Shown one piece after another: positions 43,344-52,974 of a DNA stretch of 64,000 bases (its first letter is position 1; each line of letters opens with the position of its first letter). This stretch comes from Lautropia sp. (GTDB lineage: Bacteria > Pseudomonadota > Gammaproteobacteria > Burkholderiales > Burkholderiaceae_E): NCBI GenBank assembly GCA_030527825.1, contig JAUNAC010000002.1, forward strand, positions 62,001 through 126,000, given 5' to 3'. The notes beneath the pieces were generated by a model that was not told the origin of the DNA, did no database searches, and saw only the letters and a program-made list of their open reading frames with translations. The position numbers were made by a program, and so were the translations under genes.

Positions 43344-45080
43344 ATGGACAAGGAAGCGCCGCGCGCTGATGACATTAGCGATGTCGTGCTGTCGAGCATT
43401 CCGCGTGACTATAACGCCGCCGATGATCTGTTACAGCGCAACCTGCAGGCGGGCCGTGCCGATCAGGTTGCATTTGTGGATGAACGGGTGGCCATCACGT
43501 ATGGTGAACTGGCCCGGCGGGTTGATCATTTTGCGCGCGGGCTGCATTCCATTGGCGTGGGGCGCGAAGACCGCATCATGCTCTGCCTGAACGACAACAT
43601 CGACTGGCCCACCATCTTCCTGGGAGCCATCAAGGCAGGCGTCGTGCCGGTCTGCGTCAATACCGGCCTGTCCAAGCATGACTACGACTACATGCTGCGT
43701 GACTCCCGCGCCAAGGCGCTTTTCGTGTCGCGTGCAGCCTTTCCGGCACTGGATGGGCTGCACAACACCATTCCCACCCTGTCGCGTCTGCTGATTTCCG
43801 AAGCGCCCCTGGCAGACGGTGGCGATATCGGTGCCATTCTGGAGGCCGGGGCCGAGGACGATTATCAGGACGCCACGGATACGACCGACACCATCAGCGA
43901 CGAGCCGTGCGTCTGGCTGTACTCCTCCGGCGTGGATGGCCACCCGCGGGCCACCATTCACTGCCATGCCAGTCTGGTGCAGATGGGCGAGCTGTATGGC
44001 CAGGGGGTGCTGGGCCTTAATCCCCGTGACCGCTGTCTGTCGGTTGCGCCCCTCTACAGCGCCTACGGCCTGTGCAACTCGCTGATCTTTCCGATGGTCG
44101 CAGGCGCCATGGCCGTGCTCAAGTCCGGCCGCCGCTCCGTCCAGGATCTGATCGACTACCTGACCGGGGCTGCGCCAGCCAAGGTGGTCGGCGCACGCCC
44201 GACGGTACTGTTTGGCGTGCCGGCCGCCTTCTCGGCGCTGCTGGCGGATCCTCATTGCCCCGACGCCCATGATGTGTCGCTGCGGCTGTGCGTGTCCGCT
44301 GGCGATGCCCTGTCGGCCAGCCTGCAGCGCCGCTTTGAGGAACGCCTGGGCGTGCCCGTGCTCAACGGTTTCAGTGCCACCGAGATGCTGCACATTTACC
44401 TGTCCAATACCCCCACCGAGACGGCCGAGGGCACGGTGGGCAAGCCGGTACCGGGATTTCGCATGCGATTGGTGGACGAACAGAATGCCGACGTGACGGA
44501 CGGCAATATCGGCACACTGCTGGTCAATGGCCCCACTGCCGCCCTGGGTTACTGGAACCAGCGCCAGCAGAGCCGTGACGTCTTTCTGGGCCCCTGGGTC
44601 AAGACCGGCGACCGCTTCTGGCGCGACACGGACGGTTTCTATCATTACGCCGGCCGTTCCGACGACCTGCTCAAGATCTCCGGCCAGTTCGTCTCGCCGG
44701 CCGAGATTGCGGGCGTGCTGGCTGCCCATGCCGCCGTGGCCGAAGTCACCGTCGTTGGCGCCCCGGAAGAAGAGGGCCTGATCCGGCCCAAGGCACTGGT
44801 GGTGCTCAGACAAGGCGAGGAGGCCAGCCCCACCATGTCCCGTCAGCTCATGGATTATCTGAGCGACAACCTGGCGCAGTACAAACTGCCGCGCTGGATT
44901 GAGTTTGTTGACGTTCTGCCCGGCAATCAGCCGATCACCTCACCCGATCACGGGGAAACCGACGGCAGCGTGGCGCTGGAAGCCCCCCAGGATGAATCTG
45001 ACCGCGCTGGTTCCGGCACGGGGGGTGACATACTTGATGATGTGCTGAAGCAGGCCGACATTGCGCAGAAGCGGTTGTGA
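43344..45080 (+). CDS. Benzoate-CoA-ligase-like adenylate-forming protein lacking catalytic lysine
   Basis: A 578-residue ANL-superfamily protein whose body follows benzoate/4-hydroxybenzoate-CoA ligases: VAFVDERVAITYGELARRV, NGFSATEMLHIYLSNTP, KTGDRFWRDTDGFYHYAGRS and DDLLKISGQFVSPAEIA. Two key elements are altered. The P-loop, normally SSGSTG-PKG, is SSGVDGHPRA (residues 194-203, Lys to Arg). The C-terminal motif that should read LPRTATGK reads LPGNQPIT (525-532), so the adenylation lysine is absent. The tail is acidic. GGAG precedes ATG 43344. It may be a pseudoenzyme or a thiolation-only variant. Divergence is not accompanied by frameshifts. Confidence 0.85.
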   Translation: MDKEAPRADDISDVVLSSIPRDYNAADDLLQRNLQAGRADQVAFVDERVAITYGELARRVDHFARGLHSIGVGREDRIMLCLNDNIDWPTIFLGAIKAGVVPVCVNTGLSKHDYDYMLRDSRAKALFVSRAAFPALDGLHNTIPTLSRLLISEAPLADGGDIGAILEAGAEDDYQDATDTTDTISDEPCVWLYSSGVDGHPRATIHCHASLVQMGELYGQGVLGLNPRDRCLSVAPLYSAYGLCNSLIFPMVAGAMAVLKSGRRSVQDLIDYLTGAAPAKVVGARPTVLFGVPAAFSALLADPHCPDAHDVSLRLCVSAGDALSASLQRRFEERLGVPVLNGFSATEMLHIYLSNTPTETAEGTVGKPVPGFRMRLVDEQNADVTDGNIGTLLVNGPTAALGYWNQRQQSRDVFLGPWVKTGDRFWRDTDGFYHYAGRSDDLLKISGQFVSPAEIAGVLAAHAAVAEVTVVGAPEEEGLIRPKALVVLRQGEEASPTMSRQLMDYLSDNLAQYKLPRWIEFVDVLPGNQPITSPDHGETDGSVALEAPQDESDRAGSGTGGDILDDVLKQADIAQKRL

Positions 45081-45153
45081 TGTTTGGGGGGGGCAATTGG
45101 CCACCACATTGTGCTGACTAATCCGTGGGCGCATTATTAGGTACATGACATTT

Positions 45154-46365
45154 TCAGTGTTGCCGGCGGGTTTTATTGGTGACATGAATGGTCAGTAAGG
45201 TCATGCAAAGCACAATGGCCATGATGTTGGTGCCAAACCAGCCAAAGAAGGCGTAAAGGGGAGCAGGAGCGAAGGCGCCAAGGGTGGCCAGTATGGAGAT
45301 GGCCAGGTCGTTGATGCCCTGCAGTTCGACCGCGTTTGCGATGCTGGATGTCTGTGCAGCGAACAGGGCGCTGCCGCCGACATAGGTCAAGTTCCATCCC
45401 AGCCCCAGGATGATCAGGGCGGTGAGGATCGCTGTGGGGTCGTTGCTCCAGATGTTGATGAGGGCGCTGATCAGGATGAGTGTGATGCCGCACAGGGAAA
45501 TCCGTTTCGCACCCAGTGTCTGGATGAATCGGCCAGCCAGGAAGGAAGGGGCAAACATGGCCAGGACGTGCCACTGAATCGCCTTGCTCACGTCGTCGAA
45601 TGCCATGCAGAGCGTGCCGGACATCTGCATGGATGTCTGGATCATCAGCAGGTTCATGAGACCGTAGCCCAGGGCGGAAATCAGCACGGCCAGGCGAATA
45701 TCGGCCCGTGCGATGATGACGCGAAAAAGAGAGGTCGTACGCGGTTGTGCCAGGAGAGGATGGTTGTCAGTGGGTTTGTTGTACCGGGTGGAGCGTGGCG
45801 CTTTCGGGACGAGCAGGTTGATGATGAGTGAAGCTGCGGCGAGGGCCACGAAGGCCAGGTAGGCAGCCGAGAAAGGCTGGAATCCGGCCAGTGACTTCAA
45901 TTGGCTGCTGAGGATCGGTCCCAGGAATGCCGCGATGACACCGCCGGCCACGACGAGGGAGATCGCGCGAGGTTTTGCGTGTTCCGCAAGCCCATCCGTG
46001 GCGGCAAACCGGTTGAAGTTGGCAAAGCTGATGTAGATACCCAGCAGGGCATGGGAAAGAATCAGCAGGCTGAACCGATGGAATTCGATGGCGAAATATC
46101 CGGACAGACCGGAGAGGGCCAGGGGCAGGCAGGCGAGCAGGAAGGATTTCCTACGACCAATGACTGCCATCAGTCTGGATGCAGGCAGTGTGCAGAGCAT
46201 GACCAGCAGGAACTGGCATCCGTAGGGAAGGGTTGATGCCCATGGGGCCGGGGCAAGCATGCCGCCGACCAGGGCTGCCATGGAAACCGACATGACGGCC
46301 GTGGTCAGGTTGATGGACTGCGCCAGGAAGTAGAGCCATGTCCGGAATGGGAGCTGTTGTTTCAT
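45154..46365 (-). CDS. MFS transporter divergent from a MocR regulator
   Basis: Inner-membrane transporter of ~403 residues and about 12 helices. Marks: AVIGRRKSFLLACLPLAL (motif A-like, loop 2-3), SHALLGIYISFANFNRF and LGLGWNLTYVGGSALFA in the second half. Start at 46365 (MKQQLPFRTWLYFLAQS); the frame is open far upstream but across the operator and without similarity. It is divergent from the MocR-type regulator, with a perfect inverted repeat between them, suggesting that its expression is controlled by that regulator in response to an amino acid or vitamin B6-like ligand. Substrate unknown. Confidence 0.82.
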   Translation of the reverse strand: MKQQLPFRTWLYFLAQSINLTTAVMSVSMAALVGGMLAPAPWASTLPYGCQFLLVMLCTLPASRLMAVIGRRKSFLLACLPLALSGLSGYFAIEFHRFSLLILSHALLGIYISFANFNRFAATDGLAEHAKPRAISLVVAGGVIAAFLGPILSSQLKSLAGFQPFSAAYLAFVALAAASLIINLLVPKAPRSTRYNKPTDNHPLLAQPRTTSLFRVIIARADIRLAVLISALGYGLMNLLMIQTSMQMSGTLCMAFDDVSKAIQWHVLAMFAPSFLAGRFIQTLGAKRISLCGITLILISALINIWSNDPTAILTALIILGLGWNLTYVGGSALFAAQTSSIANAVELQGINDLAISILATLGAFAPAPLYAFFGWFGTNIMAIVLCMTLLTIHVTNKTRRQH

Positions 46366-46502
46366 GATGCGTGTTCGGGGCTGTGATGAGGGTGTCGGGG
46401 TCGGGATGTCCTGTGCTGGCTGTGCCCATGATTGGCGCTCATGCAGTGCATTCTGGGGTATTGGCCATGGCGGTCGGCAAACACTCTGGCAGGTATCCAA
46501 GA

Positions 46503-46530
46503 AACTGTTTGATAAAATTTCCAAACAGTT
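46503..46530. promoter_or_regulatory. Candidate operator of the MocR regulator
   Basis: AACTGTTTG (46503-46511) and CAAACAGTT (46522-46530) are perfect 9 bp inverted arms with a 10 nt AT-rich spacer. The site lies between the divergent MFS and MocR genes, 76 bp before the regulator start. Arm size and symmetry fit a dimeric GntR-type winged helix. Confidence 0.7.
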
Positions 46531-46605
46531 GCCGGCATGTCCTGTGATGTGGGACAGGTGGTGGTTACCTGGCTGGCTGAGGGGATCGCTTGGCAGGGAA
46601 ACGAA

Positions 46606-48024
46606 ATGAAAGACTTGTCCCGGAATCTTTATGAACGCCTTCGGCATCGGTTGGTGGGCGGTGTCTGGGTGCCCGGGGAGCGGCTGCCATCGGTTCGCAG
46701 TCTGGCGGTGCGTGAAGGGATCAGTGTGCATGCGGTGGTGAGTGCATATGCACGGCTGGTTCAGGATGGCATGCTGGAAGCCCATCAGGGCAAGGGCTAC
46801 TTTGTCGCGTCGCGCCTGGGTGAGGGCGCTGATGAGGGCATGGGGGCGCTGGTGGACAGCGGCACGACGATTCCTGACCCGCTGTTTCGCATGCTCCAGG
46901 CCGGACCGCAGTCCATCAGGCTGGGGTGCGGTTGGCTGCCGCTGGATTGGCGGGACACGGAGGGGCTGGCACGGGCTGTTCGCCGTACGGCCCGGCTTTC
47001 ACACCGCGGTCTGGTCGAGTACGGTGATATTCAGGGGCATTTGCCCTTGCGTCGCCAGTTGGGCGTACACCTGCGACGGACCACACGCGTTGACGTGCCT
47101 CCCCGGCAGCTGTTGACGACGCTGGGGGCGACGCAGGCGCTGGATCTGGTGGCGCGTCTGCTGATCAGCACGGGTGATGTGGTGCTGGTGGACGAGCCCT
47201 GCAGTGCCACGCTGACCAGGTTGCTGAGCCTGCAGGGGGGAAGGGTGGTGGGCGTGCCCAGGCGTCTGGACGGGCCGGATATCGGGGCCCTGGACGAGTT
47301 GCTGGCACGGCACCGGCCGAAGGCGTTTTTCTGCAACAGCACTTACCACAATCCGACCGGCGCCGGGGTGTCGTCGCAGGTGGGGTTCAAACTGCTCAGG
47401 CGTGCGATCACGCACGGTTTCGTGCTGGTCGAGGATGATGTCTATGGCGACTTTCATCCGGGGGTTCGGCCAACCCTGGCCGAAATGGATGAGTTTGAGC
47501 ACACCATCTACATTGGCAGTTTTGCAAAATCGCTGTCCGCCTCCCTGCGGATCGGTTATCTCGCCGCATCCGCTGAACGGCTGGCCCAGCTCGCGGAGTT
47601 GAAGCTGTTGACGAGTGTCGCCGTGCCGGGATTCTGCGAACGTTTCGTGCACACGATCCTGATGGACGGAACATATCGGCGTCATGTGCAGGGCATCCAG
47701 CGCCGGCTGATGTCGCAGCAGGTGATGGCGCAGCGCGCGTTGAAACGGCGGGGGTGGGTGTTCGACATTGAACCCGAAGGTGGCATGTTTCTATGGGGAG
47801 GGCATCCGGCGGTGCAGGATCTGTCTGCCTTCATTGAAAGGCTGGGGCAACAGGGAATTCTGTTGTTGCCGGGGCGTTCGTTCGCTGTGTCGGCGGCATT
47901 CGACCACCTGACGCGGATCAATGTTGCCCATCTGACGCGGGCAATACTGCCGGCGCTGCAGGTGGCCCAGGGCAATTCCCGGGCGGAGCCTTCCAGGCGC
48001 GGTACGCCTGCCGGTATGTCCTGA
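46606..48024 (+). CDS. MocR/PdxR-type GntR regulator with aminotransferase domain
   Basis: Transcription factor with an N-terminal GntR winged helix (residues 1-70: LYERLRHRLVGGVWVPGERLPSVRSLA, HQGKGYFVA) fused to a class I aminotransferase-like domain. The latter has GDIQGHLPLRRQLG, STYHNPTGAG, LVEDDVYGDF and the PLP-lysine site IGSFAKSLSASLRIGYLAA (Lys308). MocR proteins sense PLP-bound amino acids. ATG 46606 with AGGG upstream is preferred to an in-frame start at 46537, which lies closer to the operator and has no ribosome site. Likely controls the divergent MFS gene and itself. Confidence 0.88.
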   Translation: MKDLSRNLYERLRHRLVGGVWVPGERLPSVRSLAVREGISVHAVVSAYARLVQDGMLEAHQGKGYFVASRLGEGADEGMGALVDSGTTIPDPLFRMLQAGPQSIRLGCGWLPLDWRDTEGLARAVRRTARLSHRGLVEYGDIQGHLPLRRQLGVHLRRTTRVDVPPRQLLTTLGATQALDLVARLLISTGDVVLVDEPCSATLTRLLSLQGGRVVGVPRRLDGPDIGALDELLARHRPKAFFCNSTYHNPTGAGVSSQVGFKLLRRAITHGFVLVEDDVYGDFHPGVRPTLAEMDEFEHTIYIGSFAKSLSASLRIGYLAASAERLAQLAELKLLTSVAVPGFCERFVHTILMDGTYRRHVQGIQRRLMSQQVMAQRALKRRGWVFDIEPEGGMFLWGGHPAVQDLSAFIERLGQQGILLLPGRSFAVSAAFDHLTRINVAHLTRAILPALQVAQGNSRAEPSRRGTPAGMS

Positions 48025-48151
48025 GGGACGGGCCGGGAAGCGTTGGCATGGATGGCCCCGTTTGCGCTGAGTGCCCTGTCAGGCCCCTGGCACAATGCAC
48101 GTGTTGTGTTGTTGTACCAGAGGCCGACCCCCGATCATGGGGGCCTTCCGC

Positions 48152-50320
48152 TCACTTTTTCAGCGATGCCTTCAGCTCCTGCCGGCGGGCGTGCAGGATC
48201 GGCTCGGTATAGCCGGCCGGCTGCTCGCAACCCTTGAACACCAGGTCGGCGGCGGCCTGGAAGGCGATGCTGGTGAACTCGGGCGCCATGTTGTGGTAGG
48301 CCGGGTCGCCGGCGTTCTGGTGATCGACCACGGCGGCCATGCGCTTGAGGGTGTCCATGACCTGGTCGCGGGTCACGACGCCGTGGCGCAGCCAGTTGGC
48401 GATGTGCTGGGAGGAGATGCGGCAGGTGGCGCGATCCTCCATGAGGCCGACGTTGTTGATGTCAGGTACCTTGGAGCAGCCGACGCCCTGGTCGACCCAG
48501 CGCACGACGTAGCCGAGGATGCCCTGGGCGTTGTTGTCGATTTCGGCCTGGCGTTCTTCGGCGCTCCATGGCATGCCATCGGCCACCGGGGCGGTGAGAA
48601 TGTCGTCCAGACGGGCGCGCTTGCCGCCCTTGGCGATGTCGGCCTGCCGGGCCTTGACATCGACCTGGTGGTAGTGGGTGGCATGCAGGGTGGCGGCGGT
48701 CGGGCTGGGCACCCAGGCGCAATTGGCGCCAGACTTGGGATGGCCGATTTTCTGCTCCAGCATGGCTTTCATCATGTCGGGCATGGCCCACATGCCCTTG
48801 CCGATCTGGGCGATGCCGGAAAGGCCGCAGGCCAGACCGACGTCGACGTTGTTGTCTTCGTAGCCGAGGATCCAGGGCTGGGTCTTCATGTCGGCCTTGC
48901 GCACCATCGGGCCGGCTTCCATTGAGGTGTGGATGTCGTCACCGGTACGGTCGAGGAAGCCGGTGTTGATGAAGGCCAGGCGCGACTTGACGGCGCGGAT
49001 GCATTCCTTGAGGTTGACGGTGGTGCGCCGCTCTTCGTCCATCACGCCGAGCTTGACGGTGTTTCGGGGCAGGCCCAGGACATCTTCGACACGGCTGAAG
49101 ATTTCGTTGGCGAAGGCGACTTCTTCGGGGCCGTGCATCTTCGGTTTGACGATGTAGACCGAACCTTTGGCGGAGTTGCGGGCGCCACCGGTTTTTTTCA
49201 GGTCGTGCACGGCGGCCAGCACGGTGCACATGGCGTCGATCATGCCCTCGGGCACTTCGTTGCCGTCGCGATCCAGGATGGCCGGGCTGGTCATGAGGTG
49301 GCCGACGTTGCGGATCCACATGAGCGAGCGGCCCTGCAGGCTCAGCTCTCCCTTGCCGTCCGGGGTGCGGTAGACGCGGTCAGGGTTCAGCCTGCGGGTG
49401 AAGGTCTTGCCGTTCTTGGTGACTTCTTCAGTCAGGTCGCCCTTCAGCAGGCCCAGCCAGTTGCGGTAGGCGGCGGCCTTGTCTTCGCCGTCGACGGCAG
49501 CGATCGAGTCCTCGCAGTCCATGATGGTGGAGACGGCGGCTTCCAGCACGATGTCGGCCACGCCGGCCGGGTCGCTCTTGCCGATGGGGTGGTTGCGGTC
49601 GATCCGGATGTCGATGTGCAGCTGGTGGTGGCGCAGCAGGATGGCCGAGGGGGTGTCTGCCTCGCCGAGGTAGCCGACAAAGAGTGCCGGGTCTTTCAGA
49701 CCGGTTTCGCCGGCAGCGGTCCGGGCGAGCAGTTTGCCGTCCTTGACCTGGTAGGCGGTGACGTCGGCGTGGCTGCCCTGGGCCAGCGGAGCTGCCTGGT
49801 CGAGGAATTCCTTGGCCCAGGCGATGACCTGTGCGCCGCGTGCCGGATCGTAGCCACCGGCTTTCGGCAGGCTGCCCAGGGCGTCCGTGCCGTAGAGGGC
49901 GTCATAGAGGCTGCCCCAGCGGGCGTTGGCCGCGTTGAGGGCGTAGCGTGCGTTCATGACGGGCACGACCAGCTGTGGGCCTGGAACGTGGGCGATAGCG
50001 TCGTCGACGTTGGGTGTGTCGATCTTGAAGTCCGGGCCTTCGGGTACCAGATAACCGAGTTCGACCAGGAAGGCACGGTAGGCCGCCATGTCCCGGATCG
50101 GGCCGGGGTGGGCTCGGTGCCAGCTGTCGATCTTTTGCTGGATCTCGTCCCGTTTGGCCAGCAACGCCCGGTTTTTGGGCGTGAGGTCATGGATGAGATC
50201 GGCAAATCCCTGCCAGAAAGCTTCGGGGTCGATGCCGGTGCCCGGTAGTGCTTCCTGGCTGAGCAGGTTGTAGAGGGGGGCAGATACCTGCAGGCCACAT
50301 GCCTGGACGCGGTCGGTCAT
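48152..50320 (-). CDS. glcB: Malate synthase G
   Basis: Condenses glyoxylate with acetyl-CoA to malate, the second step of the glyoxylate shunt and of glycolate use. Type G length (722 residues) with the long N-terminal region. Conserved pieces include [64 protein letters not shown]-type segments and the C-terminal [22 protein letters not shown] at -9 supports ATG 50320. No isocitrate lyase or glcDEF is adjacent; the FAD oxidase at 1209-2747 is far away. Confidence 0.96.
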   Translation of the reverse strand: MTDRVQACGLQVSAPLYNLLSQEALPGTGIDPEAFWQGFADLIHDLTPKNRALLAKRDEIQQKIDSWHRAHPGPIRDMAAYRAFLVELGYLVPEGPDFKIDTPNVDDAIAHVPGPQLVVPVMNARYALNAANARWGSLYDALYGTDALGSLPKAGGYDPARGAQVIAWAKEFLDQAAPLAQGSHADVTAYQVKDGKLLARTAAGETGLKDPALFVGYLGEADTPSAILLRHHQLHIDIRIDRNHPIGKSDPAGVADIVLEAAVSTIMDCEDSIAAVDGEDKAAAYRNWLGLLKGDLTEEVTKNGKTFTRRLNPDRVYRTPDGKGELSLQGRSLMWIRNVGHLMTSPAILDRDGNEVPEGMIDAMCTVLAAVHDLKKTGGARNSAKGSVYIVKPKMHGPEEVAFANEIFSRVEDVLGLPRNTVKLGVMDEERRTTVNLKECIRAVKSRLAFINTGFLDRTGDDIHTSMEAGPMVRKADMKTQPWILGYEDNNVDVGLACGLSGIAQIGKGMWAMPDMMKAMLEQKIGHPKSGANCAWVPSPTAATLHATHYHQVDVKARQADIAKGGKRARLDDILTAPVADGMPWSAEERQAEIDNNAQGILGYVVRWVDQGVGCSKVPDINNVGLMEDRATCRISSQHIANWLRHGVVTRDQVMDTLKRMAAVVDHQNAGDPAYHNMAPEFTSIAFQAAADLVFKGCEQPAGYTEPILHARRQELKASLKK

Positions 50321-50499
50321 GGGAATGGTCTCCGTGAGGCCGGACTGCCCGGGGAGGGGCGTTCCGGTGTTATGGGCATCATGGAATGATGGCTCTTGAC
50401 AGGCAGTATACTCGCCCGCCCGGTTTCTGCCGGCAGGGTTCCCCCTGCAAGGGGTATCTTCTCCTCATCTTCTCCTCATATTGCAAAACAGGCATGGGC

Positions 50500-50862
50500 A
50501 TGGTGAAAAATGATCCGTCTGATCCCGGTGTGAATGGTTCAGCGACTCCGTTGCCGGGCGTGGCGCTGGCACGCATCCAGCGACTGGAGGCGCTTTACAA
50601 CGAGTGGGCCGAGTTGCTGCCCGGTCTGCAGTTGGCCCAGCAGCAGTGGCAGCAGGCCCGCGAGCGCTTGCAGGTACTGCGCCAATACTATTTTGAAGGG
50701 GAGTGGCGCAGCGATTTTGCTGCGGACGAGGCCGGGCGGATCCCTGACGGGGTGCGTCGTGGCATCTTGACGGAAGATACGCTGTACAACGCGTTCATTG
50801 CCGAGCGGGAACTGGCGCTGACCTGGGTGCAGCTGGGGGCTGCGGCGCTGAAAGATGTCTGA
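50500..50862 (+). CDS. DUF4298 domain protein
   Basis: A ~120-residue cytosolic protein. The segments ARIQRLEALYNEWAELLPGL, RQYYFEGEWRSDFAADEAG and IPDGVRRGILTEDTLYNAF follow the DUF4298 pattern (RI..ME..YDEW...LP.L, YY.SGEW..DFEADE.G.IP..LKRGVLSED.LYN). Function is unknown. Start is uncertain: ATG 50500 or 50494, both downstream of a CAGG; the open frame reaches 50386 with sequence unlike the family. It lies between malate synthase (divergent) and a secreted-protein gene. Confidence 0.8.
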   Translation: MVKNDPSDPGVNGSATPLPGVALARIQRLEALYNEWAELLPGLQLAQQQWQQARERLQVLRQYYFEGEWRSDFAADEAGRIPDGVRRGILTEDTLYNAFIAERELALTWVQLGAAALKDV

Positions 50863-51001
50863 AAACTTTAAAGATCGCATCCTTGGTGTCTCCCGCGGCC
50901 GTCAGGTGGCCGTCAAGGCTTGCGCATTCGGATAGGGGCTGCAAGACTTCAGCATGAGCTGTTTTTAAGTATTTTCTGTCGGCCCTGTTTCCATGTTGCC
51001 C

Positions 51002-52720
51002 ATGAAATCCATTTCTTTTCGATTGTCTTGTCTGGCTGCTGCGTTGAGCTGCACGGCGGGTGCGCTGGCGGCCACGCCGCGCACGGAGGTCGCGCGTCCG
51101 ACCGATTATTCGGTATTGGCGGTGCGTCACGGCCCGGTGGTCTGCCACAGTGACCGGCTGTTGCGCTGTGGCCGTCAGGCGGCTGGCAAGCTGGGTCAGC
51201 CGCCAGGCAGTGCAGCCAAGGCGGCCTATCGTTTTGTGGAAGAGGATTTCCTGTTCGACAGTGGCGTCGGCATTTTTCTGGAGACGGCGGTGCCTATCCA
51301 TCGGGGCATGTCGCAGCTGGAATGGCGCCGGCGACTGGCATTTCGCAAGACGGCCGAAGGGTTCCAGCTGGTGCAGGTTGGCATTCAGTACCGCTGTGGC
51401 GGGCACTGGCAGAAGCAGGGCTGTGGCCGCGCCGGGAAGGCAGTGGCAGATGGTGGCCGGCAGGCGGCGGCTGTAGCTGCCGGGACAGCAGCTGGCAAGG
51501 CCGCCGGCGTGGGCGATCCGCGGCCCGCAGCGGCCCGGACGGCACAGGCGAAGGATGAGGCGGTGCGGGTGCTGGATGCAGACCAGGCAGCGGGTGGGGT
51601 GCGTTCGGCAACGCCTGTGGATGGTGTGTCGTCTTCAGTCGGGTCATCAGCAGTACCGGCGCTGGATGCCCGCTGGCATCCCCGCCAGAACGCCATTGAG
51701 GCGGATGAGGCTGTGAGTGCGCAACACTATGGGCGTCATCCGGATGCAGCACAGGGGGCTGACGGCCGGCGGGGCGCGGCAGCGCATGAGCGGCGGGAAA
51801 AGCCCGGAAACCGCAAGCAGGTGGCTGGCGAGCGCGCTGCCCGCGCGGCTGATCTGGATGCCCTGCTCAAGGATGAGGCCATTGCTGATCAGGGGCTGGG
51901 CGGGACAGATCCGGCGGCAGATGGTGCACCGGCTTCGGGTGCTGCGGACGCGTCGTCAGCAGCCCGCAGTCCGGCCGCATCTGCCACTCCGGCATCGGCC
52001 GATATCGTGGCGGCGAATCCGTCGGTATCGGCTGACCAGTTGAAACGGGTGCGTGACGCGGAAGCGGCGCTGGCGCGTGCCACGGCAACGCCGGTCCCCG
52101 GTGTGGTGGATGCTCGGCATCCGGGCCAGCCGGGGCCAGCGGCTGACGGTGCGGCGGGTCAGGTGGCGCCGGACGGTGATCCTGCCACGGCTGGGCAGGC
52201 GGCAGCGGCCCGCGGCGAGGCAGCGGCTGACCCGGACGCCCGACGGGGCTGGCAGACCGCATCATTTGACGGACAGCCCGCCCGCGACGCGCGTGCGCCG
52301 GCTACTTTGCCGTCCACGGTGCGCACTTCCGATGGTTTCGCGCCCATGGTGGTGTCTCCCGAGAAAGCCGCCGCGCTCGGCACGAGCTGCGAGCAGCCGA
52401 TCGAGATGTGCGGCAGGCAGATGTTCAACATGCTTTTCCCGGTGCAGGCCAGCACACTGGCCGCATTACCGGGCCGTCAGCACCGGCAGGAAAGTTTCAT
52501 TTATGCGGATGGGCCGGTGACCAGTGCGGTCTATCTGGTCACGATGATTGATCTGCCGGATGATGCAATTGCTGCTCAGCGGATCCGCGTGGAGTTTGTC
52601 CGGCAGGGGGCGGGCTGGGTGGCGGTGTCGGCGGGTCGACAGTTCCGCTGCAGGGTGCAGGGGGGCGATCAGCAGGTTGAGCCGTCGCCGCCATCCTGGA
52701 CGGGCAAGTCCTGCCGCTGA
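51002..52720 (+). CDS. Secreted protein of unknown function with two similar end domains
   Basis: An exported protein of ~572 residues: signal peptide MKSISFRLSCLAAALSC... cut near ALA|ATPR, a first domain to about residue 140 (VEEDFLFDSGVGIF ... QLVQVGIQYRCGGHW ... GC), a ~290-residue Ala/Gly/Asp/Arg-rich disordered linker, and a final domain (RQESFIYADGPVTSAVYLV ... WVAVSAGRQFRCRVQG ... GKSC). The end domains share an order of features: acidic residue, F, aromatic, D-x-G, a long strand pair, then G-x-Q-aromatic-R-C and a last cysteine. I do not recognise the fold. Its 3' end overlaps the convergent nqrM gene by 52 bp. Confidence 0.65.
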   Translation: MKSISFRLSCLAAALSCTAGALAATPRTEVARPTDYSVLAVRHGPVVCHSDRLLRCGRQAAGKLGQPPGSAAKAAYRFVEEDFLFDSGVGIFLETAVPIHRGMSQLEWRRRLAFRKTAEGFQLVQVGIQYRCGGHWQKQGCGRAGKAVADGGRQAAAVAAGTAAGKAAGVGDPRPAAARTAQAKDEAVRVLDADQAAGGVRSATPVDGVSSSVGSSAVPALDARWHPRQNAIEADEAVSAQHYGRHPDAAQGADGRRGAAAHERREKPGNRKQVAGERAARAADLDALLKDEAIADQGLGGTDPAADGAPASGAADASSAARSPAASATPASADIVAANPSVSADQLKRVRDAEAALARATATPVPGVVDARHPGQPGPAADGAAGQVAPDGDPATAGQAAAARGEAAADPDARRGWQTASFDGQPARDARAPATLPSTVRTSDGFAPMVVSPEKAAALGTSCEQPIEMCGRQMFNMLFPVQASTLAALPGRQHRQESFIYADGPVTSAVYLVTMIDLPDDAIAAQRIRVEFVRQGAGWVAVSAGRQFRCRVQGGDQQVEPSPPSWTGKSCR

Positions 52721-52974
52721 GTCTGGCGGGATGACCGGTGGGGCTGATCCGGCCGGGGATGCGCCGGGTCGTCCGCGGTCTGCATGGCGGATGAGGATGG
52801 GCCGGGGCATTTGTCAAAGTCGTTGCCGCAGAGGCTGCAGGATTTTTCGATGCCCAGGCTGGCGATGCCGCCGCAGGAGCCGGCAATGGGCTTGCGGCCG
52901 GCCATGACGCCGATGGCCATGCCGGCAACGACCAGCAGCATGATGACAAAAACCAGAAGCCAGACCAGCATCAT
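52669..52974 (-). CDS. nqrM: Na+-NQR maturation protein NqrM
   Basis: Small membrane protein (DUF539 family) needed for building the iron centre between NqrD and NqrE. One N-terminal helix (VWLLVFVIMLLVVAGMAIGVM) is followed by GRKPIAGSCGGIASLG and CSLCGNDFDKCP: four cysteines at 34, 46, 49 and 56. The ~45 residues after the last cysteine are a polar extension, longer than usual, encoded where it overlaps the convergent secreted-protein gene. It overlaps apbE by 4 bp and is the last gene of the nqr operon. Confidence 0.9.
   Translation of the reverse strand: MMLVWLLVFVIMLLVVAGMAIGVMAGRKPIAGSCGGIASLGIEKSCSLCGNDFDKCPGPSSSAMQTADDPAHPRPDQPHRSSRQTQRQDLPVQDGGDGSTC

Noticed and set aside
48929-50248. 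Open frame (439 codons) opposite malate synthase G
   Set aside because: Composition (Val/Gly/Asp rich) is that of a reversed GC-rich gene; no start signal or similarity.
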